Below are positions 16,653 to 25,441 of a stretch of DNA of 64,000 nt, one piece after another (positions within the stretch are counted from its first letter, which is position 1; every line of letters begins with the position of its first letter). The stretch is from Desulfoferula sp040751985 (lineage in GTDB: Bacteria > Desulfobacterota > Desulfarculia > Desulfarculales > Desulfarculaceae). The position numbers were made by a program, and so were the translations under genes. Below the pieces are notes generated by a model, which was given only the letters and a program-made list of their open reading frames with translations, ran no database searches and had not been told where the DNA came from. The stretch covers positions 31,930-95,929 of the forward strand of contig JBFMFU010000066.1 in NCBI GenBank assembly GCA_040751985.1. The letters run 5' to 3'.

Positions 16653-18232
16653 GCAAGACCCCCAAGAAGCCTGACCTGGGCTGGTCTCCGGAGCTGGCCG
16701 AGCTGGCCCGGCGCCGGGAGCTGGCCCAGGCCATGGGCGGCCCGGAGAACATCGCCCGCCACCACGCCGCCGGCCGCCTGACGGTGCGCGAGCGCTTCGC
16801 GGCTCTGCTGGACCAGGGCAGCTTCCACGAGGTGGGGGCCATCGCCGGGGTGCCCACCTACCAGGACGGCGAACTGGTGAACCTGGTGCCCTCCAACTTC
16901 CTCTTCGGCCGCGGGCGCATCGCCGGGCGGCGGGTGGTGGTGGCCGGCGACGATTTCACCATCCGGGGCGGGGCCGCCGACGCGGCCATCGGCCGCAAGG
17001 CCCCCTACGCCGAGCGCATGGCCCTGGAGCTGCGCCTGCCCCTGGTGCGCCTGATAGACGGCACCGGCGGCGGGGGCAGCGTCAAGCACCTGGAGATGAT
17101 GGGCCGCACCTATGTGCCGGCCAACCCGGCCATGGAGACCATGGTGGCCCTACTAGAGACGGTGCCGGTGGCCAGCGCGGCCCTGGGCTCGGTGGCCGGC
17201 CTGGGCGCCGCGCGGGTGGTGTTCTCCCACTTCTCGGTGATGCCCAAGGGCACCGCCCAGGTCTTCGTGGCCGGCCCGCCGGTGGTGGAGCGGGCCCTGG
17301 GCCGGCCAATGGGCAAGGAGGAGCTGGGCGGCTTTCACATCCACACCCGCGGCTCCGGGGTGGTGGACAACGAGGCCGGATCCGAGCAGGACGCCCTGGA
17401 CCAGGTACGGCGCTTCCTGTCCTACCTGCCGGACTCGGTGTACGAGCTGCCGCCGCTAACCGAGGCCAGCGACCCGGCCGACCGGCGGGTGGATGAGCTG
17501 CTGTCGGCCATCCCGCGGGACAAGCGCCAGGTGTACCCGGTGCGGCGCATCCTGGAGCTGGTGCTGGACCAGGGCAGCTTCTTCGAGATCGGGGCGCGCC
17601 AGGGCCGCTCGGCGGTGGTGGGCCTGGCGCGGCTGCTGGGCCGGCCGGTGGGGGTGCTGGCCAACGACCCCCGCTTCCTGGGCGGGGCCATGGACGCCCG
17701 GGCCGCGGAGAAGATGACCCGCTTCATCGACCTGTGCGACACCTTCCATTTGCCGGTGGTGAACTTCGTGGACAACCCCGGCTTCCTGATCGGTGTGGAC
17801 AGCGAGCGCCAAGGCACCATCCGGGCCGGCGGCCGCTACATCTTCGCGGTATACCAGGCCACGGTGCCCTGGTGCTCGATCATCCTGCGGCGGGCCTTCG
17901 GGGTGGCCGGCGCGGCCCACGGCGACCACAGCCGCCTGAACCTCCGCTATGCCTGGCCCTCGGGCGAGTGGGGCTCACTGCCCCTGGAGGGCGGGGTGCA
18001 GGCGGCCTACCGCCGCCAGATCGAGGCCGCCCCGGATCCGGCGGCCCGGCGGGCGGAGATAGAGGCGCGCCTGGCCCAGGTGACCTCGCCCCTGCGCACG
18101 GCCGAGAACTTCGGCATCGAGGAGATCATAGACCCCCGGGACACCCGGCCCCTGCTCTGCGAATGGATAGAGACCGCCTACCGGCTGCTGCCCAGCCGCC
18201 TGGGGGTGACCCGCCGCGGCCTGCGGCCCTGA
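16649..18232 (+). CDS. Acyl-CoA carboxylase carboxyltransferase subunit (PccB/MCC-beta-like)
   Basis: Biotin-dependent carboxyltransferase that moves CO2 between carboxybiotin and an acyl-CoA, in a carboxylase or decarboxylase complex. It is 527 aa with two crotonase-like halves: HHAAGRLTVRERFAALLDQGSF at the N-terminus, then IDGTGGGGSV, and in the C-terminal half FVDNPGFLIGVDSERQGTIRAGGRYIFAVYQ. No biotin carboxylase or carrier gene is adjacent, so partners must be elsewhere. The stretch LIDGTGGGGSVK replaces the more usual LxDSGGA of propionyl-CoA carboxylase, so the substrate is uncertain. It is the last gene of the operon. Confidence 0.9.
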   Translation: MSKTPKKPDLGWSPELAELARRRELAQAMGGPENIARHHAAGRLTVRERFAALLDQGSFHEVGAIAGVPTYQDGELVNLVPSNFLFGRGRIAGRRVVVAGDDFTIRGGAADAAIGRKAPYAERMALELRLPLVRLIDGTGGGGSVKHLEMMGRTYVPANPAMETMVALLETVPVASAALGSVAGLGAARVVFSHFSVMPKGTAQVFVAGPPVVERALGRPMGKEELGGFHIHTRGSGVVDNEAGSEQDALDQVRRFLSYLPDSVYELPPLTEASDPADRRVDELLSAIPRDKRQVYPVRRILELVLDQGSFFEIGARQGRSAVVGLARLLGRPVGVLANDPRFLGGAMDARAAEKMTRFIDLCDTFHLPVVNFVDNPGFLIGVDSERQGTIRAGGRYIFAVYQATVPWCSIILRRAFGVAGAAHGDHSRLNLRYAWPSGEWGSLPLEGGVQAAYRRQIEAAPDPAARRAEIEARLAQVTSPLRTAENFGIEEIIDPRDTRPLLCEWIETAYRLLPSRLGVTRRGLRP

Positions 18233-18248
18233 GCCGGCGCAGCCAGTG

Positions 18249-18626
18249 CTAGGCCGCGGTTAAGGTAGCTTTCACCCGGGGGCCCAGGGCCTTGACCGCG
18301 GCCCAGTCGCCGCTCACCCGTCCCAGGGGGTAGACCGGCGAGGCCGCCCGGCATTCATCCCCCCGACTGGCCGGGGTGGGGCCGAAGAACAGGCACAGGG
18401 CGTTGCCCGGCTGCCAGAAGGCCAGATCGCCCACCTGTAACACCTCCACCGGCTGGCCGGCCAGGGGCCCCAGGGAGCGCCCCAGGTCGCCGTAATACTC
18501 CTGGCCCCAGCGGGACAGCTCCAGGGTCAGGGGCAGGACCTGGGCCAGGGCCCGACCGGCCGGCGAATCATCCAGCTCGCCAACCATCTCTACTTTCTGC
18601 AAAATTAACTTAACGGCCAGGGGCAT
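18249..18626 (-). CDS. Cyclophilin-like fold protein
   Basis: A 125-aa protein of the TM1367-like cyclophilin-fold family (small beta-barrel), function unknown. The segment VGDLAFWQPGNALCLFFGPTPAS followed by PVYPLGRVSG is the family signature. The start has a near-perfect AAAGGAGG. It is convergent with the carboxyltransferase gene and divergent from pstS. Confidence 0.75.
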   Translation of the reverse strand: MPLAVKLILQKVEMVGELDDSPAGRALAQVLPLTLELSRWGQEYYGDLGRSLGPLAGQPVEVLQVGDLAFWQPGNALCLFFGPTPASRGDECRAASPVYPLGRVSGDWAAVKALGPRVKATLTAA

Positions 18627-18710
18627 GCGCGGCCTCCTTTCCCGGGCCTAAGCATAGGCAAAAGCGCGGCCGGGGGGCAAGCCCGAGCCGGCCGGGGGTT
18701 GTCGGTCAAT

Positions 18711-18737
18711 TGTCAGTTGTGCGTCACCCCCCTGTAA
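18711..18737 (+). promoter_or_regulatory. Pho box upstream of pstS
   Basis: Three half sites at exact 11-bp spacing, TGTCA (18711), CGTCA (18722) and TGTAA (18733), match the CTGTCAT-like direct-repeat logic of PhoB sites. They lie about 80 bp before the pstS start, which supports phosphate-starvation control. Confidence 0.75.
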
Positions 18738-18772
18738 CAATGGCGGGCCACTATGGCCGCATAGATTAGCCA

Positions 18773-18790
18773 GGCCCGCTGCGGCGGGCC
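18773..18790 (+). promoter_or_regulatory. Leader hairpin shared with the gene at 26809
   Basis: GGCCCGCTGCGGCGGGCC can form a GCCCGC/GCGGGC stem. The same 17 bases recur at 26776-26792, in the leader of another Pho-box-linked gene. Each copy is followed by a purine-rich ribosome-binding region and a start codon 16-28 nt downstream. Confidence 0.55.
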
Positions 18791-18818
18791 CAAGATACTC
18801 AATAAGAGAGGAGATCAG

Positions 18819-19649
18819 ATGCGCAAGAGCATATTGGCAAAAGGCCTGTTGGCCGTGGCCCTGGTGGGCCTGCTCATGATTCCCACCGTAGGCATGGCCG
18901 CCTCCAAGATCAACATCACCGGCTCCACCACCGTGCTGCCCATCGCCCAGAAGGCGGCCGAGGTCTTCATGAAGAAGCACCCCGGGGTCAACATCAGCGT
19001 GGCCGGCAGCGGCAGCGGCGACGGCATCAAGGCCGTGATCGACGGCACCGCCCACATCGGCGACTCCAGCCGCGACATGAAGTCCAAGGAGATCAAGCTG
19101 GCCCAGTCCAAGGGCGTAAAGCCGGTCAAGCACACCGTGGCCCTGGACTGTATCGTGCCCGTGGTGCACACCAGCAACCCGGTGAGCAACCTGACTATCA
19201 AGCAGCTGCATGACATCTACGCTGGCAAGATCAAGAACTGGAAGCAGGTGGGCGGCGTGGACAAGGTGATCGTGGTCATCAGCCGCGACTCCAGCTCCGG
19301 CACCTTCGAGGTGTGGAACCACTACGTGCTGGGCAAGAAGTCCCGCGTGCGCCCCGACGCCCAACTGCAGGCCAGCAATGGCGCCGTGGCCCAGGCCGTG
19401 GCCGGCAACAAGTACGCCATCGGCTACGTGGGCATCGGCTACCTGAATCCCAAGCTCAAAGGCTTGACCGTCAACGGCGTCAAGGCCAGCCCCAAGACGG
19501 CCCTGGATAAGACCTACCCCATCGCCCGCGGCCTGTACATGTTCACCAACGGCGAGCCCAAGGGCGATGTCAAGACCTTCCTGGATTTCGTCAAGGGCCC
19601 TGAGGGCCAGAAGATCGTGGTCCAGGAGAAATTCGTCTCCGTCAAGTAA
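18819..19649 (+). CDS. pstS: Phosphate ABC transporter substrate-binding protein PstS
   Basis: Periplasmic phosphate receptor for the PstCAB transporter. It is 276 aa with a Sec signal peptide (1-27, ending VGMAA). Phosphate-site motifs are NITGSTTVLPIAQKAAEVF, GSGSGDGIKAVIDGTAHIGDSSRDM and VISRDSSSGTFEVW. GPEGQKIVVQ is the usual C-terminal helix. It heads the pst region, with a Pho box and leader hairpin in front. Two porin genes separate it from pstC. Confidence 0.96.
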   Translation: MRKSILAKGLLAVALVGLLMIPTVGMAASKINITGSTTVLPIAQKAAEVFMKKHPGVNISVAGSGSGDGIKAVIDGTAHIGDSSRDMKSKEIKLAQSKGVKPVKHTVALDCIVPVVHTSNPVSNLTIKQLHDIYAGKIKNWKQVGGVDKVIVVISRDSSSGTFEVWNHYVLGKKSRVRPDAQLQASNGAVAQAVAGNKYAIGYVGIGYLNPKLKGLTVNGVKASPKTALDKTYPIARGLYMFTNGEPKGDVKTFLDFVKGPEGQKIVVQEKFVSVK

Positions 19650-19768
19650 GCATCATCTGTGAAACATAGCCTGCGGCCCCGCTGGGGGGCCGTGGGCCAG
19701 ACCTAAAACCGCTGGCGGCCCCCTCGGGCGGCCGGCACAGGTGAGAACCGCGCACAAGGAGAGGCTGA

Positions 19769-21067
19769 ATGAGAGCGATTGGCAGGACGATGGGGGCCCT
19801 GAGCCTGGCCCTGGCCCTGGCCCTCAGCTCCTGGATGGCGGCGCCGGCCCAGGCGGCCGGCCAGACCGAGCTGGAGACCAAGATCAAGACCATGGAGCAG
19901 GCCCTGCAGTCCATGAAGCAGCAACTGGAGCAGGTCAAGCAGGAGCAAGCGCGACAGGGGCAGGCGGTGGAAGTGGCCGCCAGCAAGGCCGCGCAGGCCA
20001 AGCTGCCCAGCTGGGTGGAGCGCATGACCTTCTTCGGCGACACCCGCTTCCGCTACGAGCACACTAACTACGACGACACGGTGATCGCCGGCAAGACCAA
20101 GACCAAGAGTGGCGTGGACCGCTTCCGGGTGCGCCTGCGCTTCGGCGTGCGCAGCCAGATCCACCCCGACGTGGAGCTGGGCTTCCGCATGGCCTCCGGG
20201 TCTGACACCGACGGCACCAGCACCAACCAGACCATGGGCAACTACTTCGGCGAGTACAGCTCCTGGGGCATCGACCAGGCCTACGTGAAGTGGAACCCCA
20301 GCTTCGTGCCCACCAAGGCGGCCACCTTCAGCTTCGGCAAGGTGCCCCAGCCCTTTATGACCAGCAAGATCATCTGGGACGGCGACGTGGTGCCCGAGGG
20401 CGGTTTCATCAACTTCACCTTCAACAAGGGCGGCGGCGTGCAGCCCTTCATCACCGCGGCCTACATGACCGTCAACCAGAGCGGCGAGTTCGGCGACAAC
20501 GTGCTGGCCCCGGCCGTTCAGGCCGGCGCCAAGGTGAAGCTGGGCTCCTTCCGGCTGGACGGCGCCCTGGGCTACACCTCCTGGGGCGATCTGGGCGACG
20601 TGGGCAAGCTGCCCCCCAGCCTGCGCGGCACCCCCTCCTACACCGAGGGCGGCGGCACCCGCACCACCAACTACGCGGTGTTTGACGCCTACGCCAAGGC
20701 TTCCTTCGCCTTCGCCCCCAAGGGCTCCCTGGGCGTGTGGGGCCACTACCTGAAGAACAACGACTCCGAGGGCCCCTATCAGGACAAGGACCAGGGCTAC
20801 GGCGCTGGCGTGTTCGTCAAGTACGACAAGTTCGGCTTCAACCTCTGGTACAAGAGCGTGGAGGCCAACGCCACGCCCGGCTTCATCGCCGACAGCGATT
20901 CGGGCTACGTGAATATCAAGGGCTGGATCGCCAACGTTTCCTATAAGATGTGGAAGTACGGCACGGTGGAGCTGTCCTACTACAGCATGGAGCCGGAGGA
21001 TGCCTCCATCTCCACGGCCAGCAACAAGTACCAGACCGTCTTCGTGGACTTCGTGTTCAAGTTCTAA
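19769..21067 (+). CDS. Putative outer-membrane porin, copy 1
   Basis: A 432-aa beta-barrel porin of the putative-porin (Porin_5-like) type. The signal peptide (1-29, ending AQAA) is followed by a short coiled coil (ELETKIKTMEQALQSMKQQLEQ). The barrel has alternating amphipathic strands (MTFFGDTRFRYEH, RFRVRLRFGVRSQI, LWYKSVEANATPGF) and ends VFVDFVFKF with the terminal Phe needed for BAM assembly. It lies directly after pstS within the Pho-controlled cluster, so phosphate or anion uptake is the likely role. It is not clearly related to OprP. A close paralogue follows at 21347. Confidence 0.85.
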   Translation: MRAIGRTMGALSLALALALSSWMAAPAQAAGQTELETKIKTMEQALQSMKQQLEQVKQEQARQGQAVEVAASKAAQAKLPSWVERMTFFGDTRFRYEHTNYDDTVIAGKTKTKSGVDRFRVRLRFGVRSQIHPDVELGFRMASGSDTDGTSTNQTMGNYFGEYSSWGIDQAYVKWNPSFVPTKAATFSFGKVPQPFMTSKIIWDGDVVPEGGFINFTFNKGGGVQPFITAAYMTVNQSGEFGDNVLAPAVQAGAKVKLGSFRLDGALGYTSWGDLGDVGKLPPSLRGTPSYTEGGGTRTTNYAVFDAYAKASFAFAPKGSLGVWGHYLKNNDSEGPYQDKDQGYGAGVFVKYDKFGFNLWYKSVEANATPGFIADSDSGYVNIKGWIANVSYKMWKYGTVELSYYSMEPEDASISTASNKYQTVFVDFVFKF

Positions 21068-21121
21068 CCCACCCCAAGGGGCCGCAGTCACCCCTTCCTT
21101 AAGCTGCGGTCCTTGCCCGGC

Positions 21122-21153
21122 CCCGGGGCCCTTGCGGCCCCGGGCATTTTTTT
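21122..21153 (+). terminator. Rho-independent terminator after porin copy 1
   Basis: A perfect 9-bp stem CCCGGGGCC / GGCCCCGGG with loop CTTGC is followed by CA and seven T. It should end most pstS-porin transcripts before the second porin. Confidence 0.85.
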
Positions 21154-21235
21154 GGCCGGCGCATAGACCGTCAGCTTTTTTAACACCATAAAAAATTTTT
21201 GCGTCTTGACGGGATAAGACAAGGGAGGCATCCTG

Positions 21236-21310
21236 ATGATCAGAAGTTGTGAAATAACGCACAACACCCCGGCCAGGGGAAAGTTGGTTCTCAATCGCAT
21301 GTGGACCTAA
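21236..21310 (+). CDS. Possible 24-codon leader ORF before porin copy 2
   Basis: A short frame with ATG at 21236 and TAA at 21308 has a strong GGGAGG eight bases upstream. The predicted peptide begins MIRSCEITHN and ends NRMWT. It lies between the terminator of copy 1 and the start of copy 2, so it could be a leader peptide or chance. Only the Shine-Dalgarno supports it. Confidence 0.25.
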   Translation: MIRSCEITHNTPARGKLVLNRMWT

Positions 21311-21346
21311 CCTGGATCGGCCTGAGTGAGGAAAGGAGAAACTGGC

Positions 21347-22618
21347 ATGAGAAGGCTTATGACGGCCCTGATACTGGTCCTGGGCCTAGGCCTGACTACT
21401 GCGGGCGTTGCCGGGGCGACCAGCCCGGCCGAACTGGAGGCCCGCATAAAGGCCCTGGAGCAGAGCCTCAAGCAGCTCAAGGGCCAACTGGAGCAGGTGC
21501 GCCAGCAGCAACAGCAGGACCAGGCGGCGGTGGCCGCGGCCAGCAAGGCCAAGCTGCCCGCCTGGGCCGAGCGCATGACCTTCTTCGGCGACCTGCGCCT
21601 GCGCTATGAGCACACCAGCTACGACGACACCATCATCAACGGCAAGAACACGGTCAAGAACGGCCTGGACCGCTTCCGCCTGCGCCTGCGCTTCGGGGTG
21701 CGCAGCCAGATCCACGAGGACGTGGAGCTGGGCATGCGCATGACCGCGGGCAGCGACAGCGACCCCAGCAGCACCAACCAGACCATGGGCAACTACTTCG
21801 GCGAGATCACCACCTGGGGCGTGGATCAGGCCTACCTGAAGTGGACCCCCAGCCTGGTGCCGGCCAAGGCGGCCACCTTCAGCTTCGGCAAGGTGCCCCA
21901 GCCGCTGCTCACCTCCAAGGTGATCTGGGACACGGACGTGGTGCCCGAGGGCGGTTTCTTGACCTGGACCTTCAACAAGGGCGGCCAGGTGCAGCCCTTC
22001 ATCACCGGCGCCATGCTGACGGTGCAGCAGAGCGGGGAGTTCAACGACAACATCCTGGCCCCGGTGCTGCAAGCCGGCGCCCGCGGCAAGCTGGGGGCCT
22101 GGCGCTTCGAGGGCGCGGCCGGCTACACGGACTGGAACAAGCTGGGCGACCCCGGCCTGGTGCCGCCCATCCCCCACGGCAACCCCACCTGGACCAGCGG
22201 CGGCGCCACCCGGATGAGCTCCTTCAAGGTCTGGGATGTGTACGCCAAGGCCAGCTTCGCCTTCAGCCCCCAGGGCAACGTGGGCCTGTGGGGCCACTAC
22301 CTGCGCAACACCGACGCCACCGGCCCCTATGACGGCAAGGACACCGGCTATGGCGTGGCCGCCTTCGTCAACTACGGCAAGTGGAAGTTCGAGGTCTGGT
22401 ACAAGAACATCGAGGCCAACGCCACTCCGGGCTTCATCGCCGACAGCGACTCCACCTATGTCAACCGCAAGGGCTGGAGCGTGGACGTGCAGTACAAGAT
22501 GTGGCAGTACGGCCGCCTGCAGCTGACCTACTACAACACCGAGCCCGAGGACGCCTCCATCAGCGGAGCCACCAACAAGTCACAGACCTTCTTCGTCAAT
22601 ACGATCTTCCAGTTCTAA
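21347..22618 (+). CDS. Putative outer-membrane porin, copy 2
   Basis: A 423-aa paralogue of the gene at 19769, alike over its whole length: coiled coil ELEARIKALEQSLKQLKGQLEQ, strands MTFFGDLRLRYEH and RFRLRLRFGVRSQI, segment KVPQPLLTSKVIWDTDVVPEGG, and C-terminus FFVNTIFQF. The signal peptide is residues 1-24. The ATG at 21347 is preferred for its AAAGGAG; an in-frame GTG at 21326 lies upstream. It is followed by its own terminator and then the pstC Pho box. The two copies probably arose by tandem duplication and may differ in selectivity. Confidence 0.85.
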   Translation: MRRLMTALILVLGLGLTTAGVAGATSPAELEARIKALEQSLKQLKGQLEQVRQQQQQDQAAVAAASKAKLPAWAERMTFFGDLRLRYEHTSYDDTIINGKNTVKNGLDRFRLRLRFGVRSQIHEDVELGMRMTAGSDSDPSSTNQTMGNYFGEITTWGVDQAYLKWTPSLVPAKAATFSFGKVPQPLLTSKVIWDTDVVPEGGFLTWTFNKGGQVQPFITGAMLTVQQSGEFNDNILAPVLQAGARGKLGAWRFEGAAGYTDWNKLGDPGLVPPIPHGNPTWTSGGATRMSSFKVWDVYAKASFAFSPQGNVGLWGHYLRNTDATGPYDGKDTGYGVAAFVNYGKWKFEVWYKNIEANATPGFIADSDSTYVNRKGWSVDVQYKMWQYGRLQLTYYNTEPEDASISGATNKSQTFFVNTIFQF

Positions 22619-22642
22619 CCAGGACTTAGACGCCAAACCCGG

Positions 22643-22670
22643 CCCGGGGCCCCACGGCCCCGGGTTTTTT
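22643..22670 (+). terminator. Rho-independent terminator after porin copy 2
   Basis: The stem CCCGGGGCC / GGCCCCGGG with loop CCAC and six T is nearly the same as the terminator after copy 1, as expected from tandem duplication. Its T-tract runs into the pstC Pho box. Confidence 0.85.
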
Positions 22671-22685
22671 GTCACCAAGTTGTAA
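22670..22685 (+). promoter_or_regulatory. Pho box upstream of pstC
   Basis: TGTCA (22670) and TGTAA (22681) stand 11 bp apart, within TTGTCACCAAGTTGTAAC. Together with the terminator just before it, this suggests pstCAB-phoU has its own phosphate-responsive promoter. Confidence 0.65.
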
Positions 22686-22764
22686 CAAACAAGACACGGC
22701 CCTGAAATCTGCCCTGCTTAACCTAGCTTAATAACTGTGTGGCAACCCCTGCGGGCAGGGAAGC

Positions 22765-23736
22765 ATGTTTCATCTTTTCAGCGGCGAGGCCGTGGCCCAA
22801 AAGGGTCTGGGACGGCTGATGAGCGTAGGCTTTCTGAGCGGACGCAAACGCACCAGCACCGAGCGCGAGGTGATAATCCGCCGCTTGTTCGTGGCCGCGG
22901 GCATGTTCTCGCTGGTGGTCATGGGCCTGATCGTGCTGTTTTTGTTCACCGAGGGCCTGGGCCTGTTCCGCGAAGTGAGCGTGTTCAGCTTCCTGCTGGG
23001 CACCGCCTGGTACCCCACCTACGACCCGCCCGACTTCGGCATCCTGCCCCTGATCGTGGGCTCCGGGGCGGTCACCCTGATATCCTCGGTCATCGCCGTG
23101 CCCCTGGGCGTGGGCACCGCCCTGTACCTGTGCGAGGTGGCCGGCAACCGCACCCGGGAGATACTCAAGCCGGCGGTGGAGCTACTGGCCAGCCTGCCCT
23201 CGGTGGTGCTGGGCTTCGTGGGCATGGTGGTGCTGGCGCCCCTGATGCAGCAGTGGTGGGACATCCCCACCGGCCTGAACATACTCAACGCTTCTTTGAT
23301 GCTGGCTCTGATGGCCATCCCCACCATCGCCAGCATCAGCGAGGACGCCCTGCACGCGGTGCCCCGCGAGCTTAACGAGGCCTCCCTGGCCCTGGGCGCC
23401 ACCCGCTGGGAGACCCTGACCAGGGTGCAGCTGCCCGGAGCGCTGTCGGGCATCGGCACCGCGGTGATCCTGGGCATGAGCCGGGCCATGGGCGAGACCA
23501 TGGTGGTGCTGATGGTGGCCGGCGGCGCGGCCCAGATACCCATCTCCATCTTCGACTCGGTGCGGCCCCTGCCGGCCAGCATCGCCGCGGAGATGGGCGA
23601 GACGCCCTTCGGCAGCGAGCACTACCACGCCCTGTTCGCCATCGGCATCGTGCTGTTCTTGATGACCCTGGCCTTCAACCTGGTGGCGGCCTGGTTCAGC
23701 CGCCGCTTCCAGCAGAAGGGAGCAGCCACCCTGTGA
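22765..23736 (+). CDS. pstC: Phosphate ABC transporter permease PstC
   Basis: Inner-membrane permease of the Pst transporter, 323 aa. It has about six transmembrane helices after a cytoplasmic N-terminus (first helix about 42-65, LFVAAGMFSLVVMGLIVLFLF). The EAA loop that contacts PstB is visible as NEASLALGATRWETLTRVQLPGALSGI. GMSRAMGETMVVLMVAGG is typical of PstC. It overlaps pstA by 4 nt (GTGA). Confidence 0.95.
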   Translation: MFHLFSGEAVAQKGLGRLMSVGFLSGRKRTSTEREVIIRRLFVAAGMFSLVVMGLIVLFLFTEGLGLFREVSVFSFLLGTAWYPTYDPPDFGILPLIVGSGAVTLISSVIAVPLGVGTALYLCEVAGNRTREILKPAVELLASLPSVVLGFVGMVVLAPLMQQWWDIPTGLNILNASLMLALMAIPTIASISEDALHAVPRELNEASLALGATRWETLTRVQLPGALSGIGTAVILGMSRAMGETMVVLMVAGGAAQIPISIFDSVRPLPASIAAEMGETPFGSEHYHALFAIGIVLFLMTLAFNLVAAWFSRRFQQKGAATL

Positions 23737-24608
23737 GCCAGGACCGGCGCATGCTCTTTTGGCGGCGGGCCCGCCAGGAGGCGGCCTTCATGGTCTTCCG
23801 CCTGACGGTGTTGCTGGTGCTGGGGGCCTTGGGCGGCATCCTGCTCTACGTGCTCATCCACGGCGCCGGCGCCATAAGCTGGGAGTTCCTGACCGCCGCC
23901 CCGCGCGACTCCATGACCAAGGGCGGCATTTTCCCGGCCCTGGTAGGCACCCTCTACCTCACCCTGGGCGCGGTGGTGGTGGCCCTGCCCTTGGGCGTGG
24001 CCGCGGCGGTGTACCTGAGCGAGTACGCCACCGAGGGCCGGGTGCTGCGCCTGGTGCGCCTGGGCATAGCCAACCTGGCCGGGGTGCCCAGCGTGGTCTT
24101 CGGCCTGTTTGGCCTGGCCCTGTTCGTGGGCTACTTCAAGCTGGGCATCAGCCTGGCCGCCGGCTCCCTGACCCTGGGGCTGTTGATCCTGCCCACGGTC
24201 ATCGGCGCGGCCGAGGAGGCGCTCAGGCAGGTGCCGGCCACCTTCCGGGAGGCCTCCCTGGGCCTGGGGGCCACCCGCTGGCAGACCATCCGCAAGGTGG
24301 TGCTGCCCGCGGCGCTGCCCGGCATTCTCACCGGCTCCATCCTGGGCGTGGGCCGGGCGGCGGGGGAGACGGCGCCCATCATGTTCACCGCCGCCACCTT
24401 CTTCACCCTGCACCTGCCCACCTCGCCCCTGGACCAGGTGATGGCCCTGCCGTATCATATTTACGTGTTGGCCACCGCCGGCACGCACATCGCGCAGACG
24501 CGGCCCCTGCAGTACGGCACGGTGCTGGTCTTGATCAGCTTGGTGCTGGGGTTGTGCCTGATCGCCATCATCATCCGCAGCCGGATGCGTAGGCACAAGA
24601 AATGGTAA
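23733..24608 (+). CDS. pstA: Phosphate ABC transporter permease PstA
   Basis: Second membrane subunit of the Pst transporter, 291 aa, starting at a GTG that overlaps the pstC stop. About six helices; EAA loop REASLGLGATRWQTIRKVVLPAALPGI; GVGRAAGETAPIMFTAATFF is diagnostic for PstA. It overlaps the pstB start by 7 nt, consistent with coupled translation. Confidence 0.95.
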   Translation: MSQDRRMLFWRRARQEAAFMVFRLTVLLVLGALGGILLYVLIHGAGAISWEFLTAAPRDSMTKGGIFPALVGTLYLTLGAVVVALPLGVAAAVYLSEYATEGRVLRLVRLGIANLAGVPSVVFGLFGLALFVGYFKLGISLAAGSLTLGLLILPTVIGAAEEALRQVPATFREASLGLGATRWQTIRKVVLPAALPGILTGSILGVGRAAGETAPIMFTAATFFTLHLPTSPLDQVMALPYHIYVLATAGTHIAQTRPLQYGTVLVLISLVLGLCLIAIIIRSRMRRHKKW

Positions 24609-25423
24609 TAGCAGCCGACAACCGCAGCTCTCTGGCCGAGCAGGCGCCGGTCTCCCCGGCGGACGATTCCCAGGCCATCATCCAGGTGCGGGAGCTGAAC
24701 TTTTTCTACGGCGATGTGCAGGCCCTGAGCGACATCAACCTGGACATCTCGCGCAACCAGGTGACCGCCCTCATCGGCCCCTCGGGCTGCGGCAAGTCCA
24801 CCTTCCTGCGCCTTCTCAATCGCATGAACGAGCTGATCCCCGGCACCCGCGTGCACGGCCAGGTGTTGTTCGAGGGGGTGGACCTCTACGGCCCGGGCGT
24901 GGACCCGGTGGAGGTGCGCCGGCGGGTGGGCATGGTCTTCCAGAAGCCCAACCCCTTCCCCAAGACCATCTACAACAACGTGGCCTACGGGCCGCGTCTC
25001 TACGGCCTCAAGGAGCGCCGCCGCCTGGACGAGGTGGTGGAGCGCTCCCTGCGCGCGGCGGCGCTGTGGGATGAGGTCAAGGACATCCTGCACACCTCGG
25101 CCCTGGGCCTGTCCGGCGGCCAGCAGCAGCGGCTGTGCATCGCCCGGGCGGTGGCCATGGAGCCGGAGGTGCTCTTGATGGACGAGCCCACCAGCGCCCT
25201 GGACCCTCTGGCCACCAGCCGCATCGAGGAGCTGGTGACCGAGCTCAAGCGACGCTACACCGTGGTCATCGTCACCCACAACATGCAGCAAGCCGCCCGC
25301 GTAAGCGACGTGACCGCTTTTTTCTACCTGGGCCGCCTGGTGGAGGTGGGCCCCACCGAGACGATCTTCACCAAACCCCGGGAGAAGCAGACCGAGCACT
25401 ACATCACCGGACGCTTCGGCTAG
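24602..25423 (+). CDS. pstB: Phosphate ABC transporter ATP-binding protein PstB
   Basis: ATPase of the Pst transporter, 273 aa. It has Walker A GPSGCGKST, Q-loop in GMVFQKPNPFPKTIYNNVAYG (characteristic of PstB), signature LSGGQQQRLCIARA, Walker B VLLMDEPTSALD, and the switch His in VIVTHNMQQAAR. A 22-residue N-terminal extension before the nucleotide-binding core is longer than usual. It is followed 18 bp later by phoU. Confidence 0.96.
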   Translation: MVIAADNRSSLAEQAPVSPADDSQAIIQVRELNFFYGDVQALSDINLDISRNQVTALIGPSGCGKSTFLRLLNRMNELIPGTRVHGQVLFEGVDLYGPGVDPVEVRRRVGMVFQKPNPFPKTIYNNVAYGPRLYGLKERRRLDEVVERSLRAAALWDEVKDILHTSALGLSGGQQQRLCIARAVAMEPEVLLMDEPTSALDPLATSRIEELVTELKRRYTVVIVTHNMQQAARVSDVTAFFYLGRLVEVGPTETIFTKPREKQTEHYITGRFG

Positions 25424-25441
25424 GCGGAGAAGCCAAGATAG

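Noticed and set aside
21206..21234. Promoter from TTGACG before the second porin
   Set aside because: No acceptable -10 lies at 16-18 bp; the sequence there is CATCCT.
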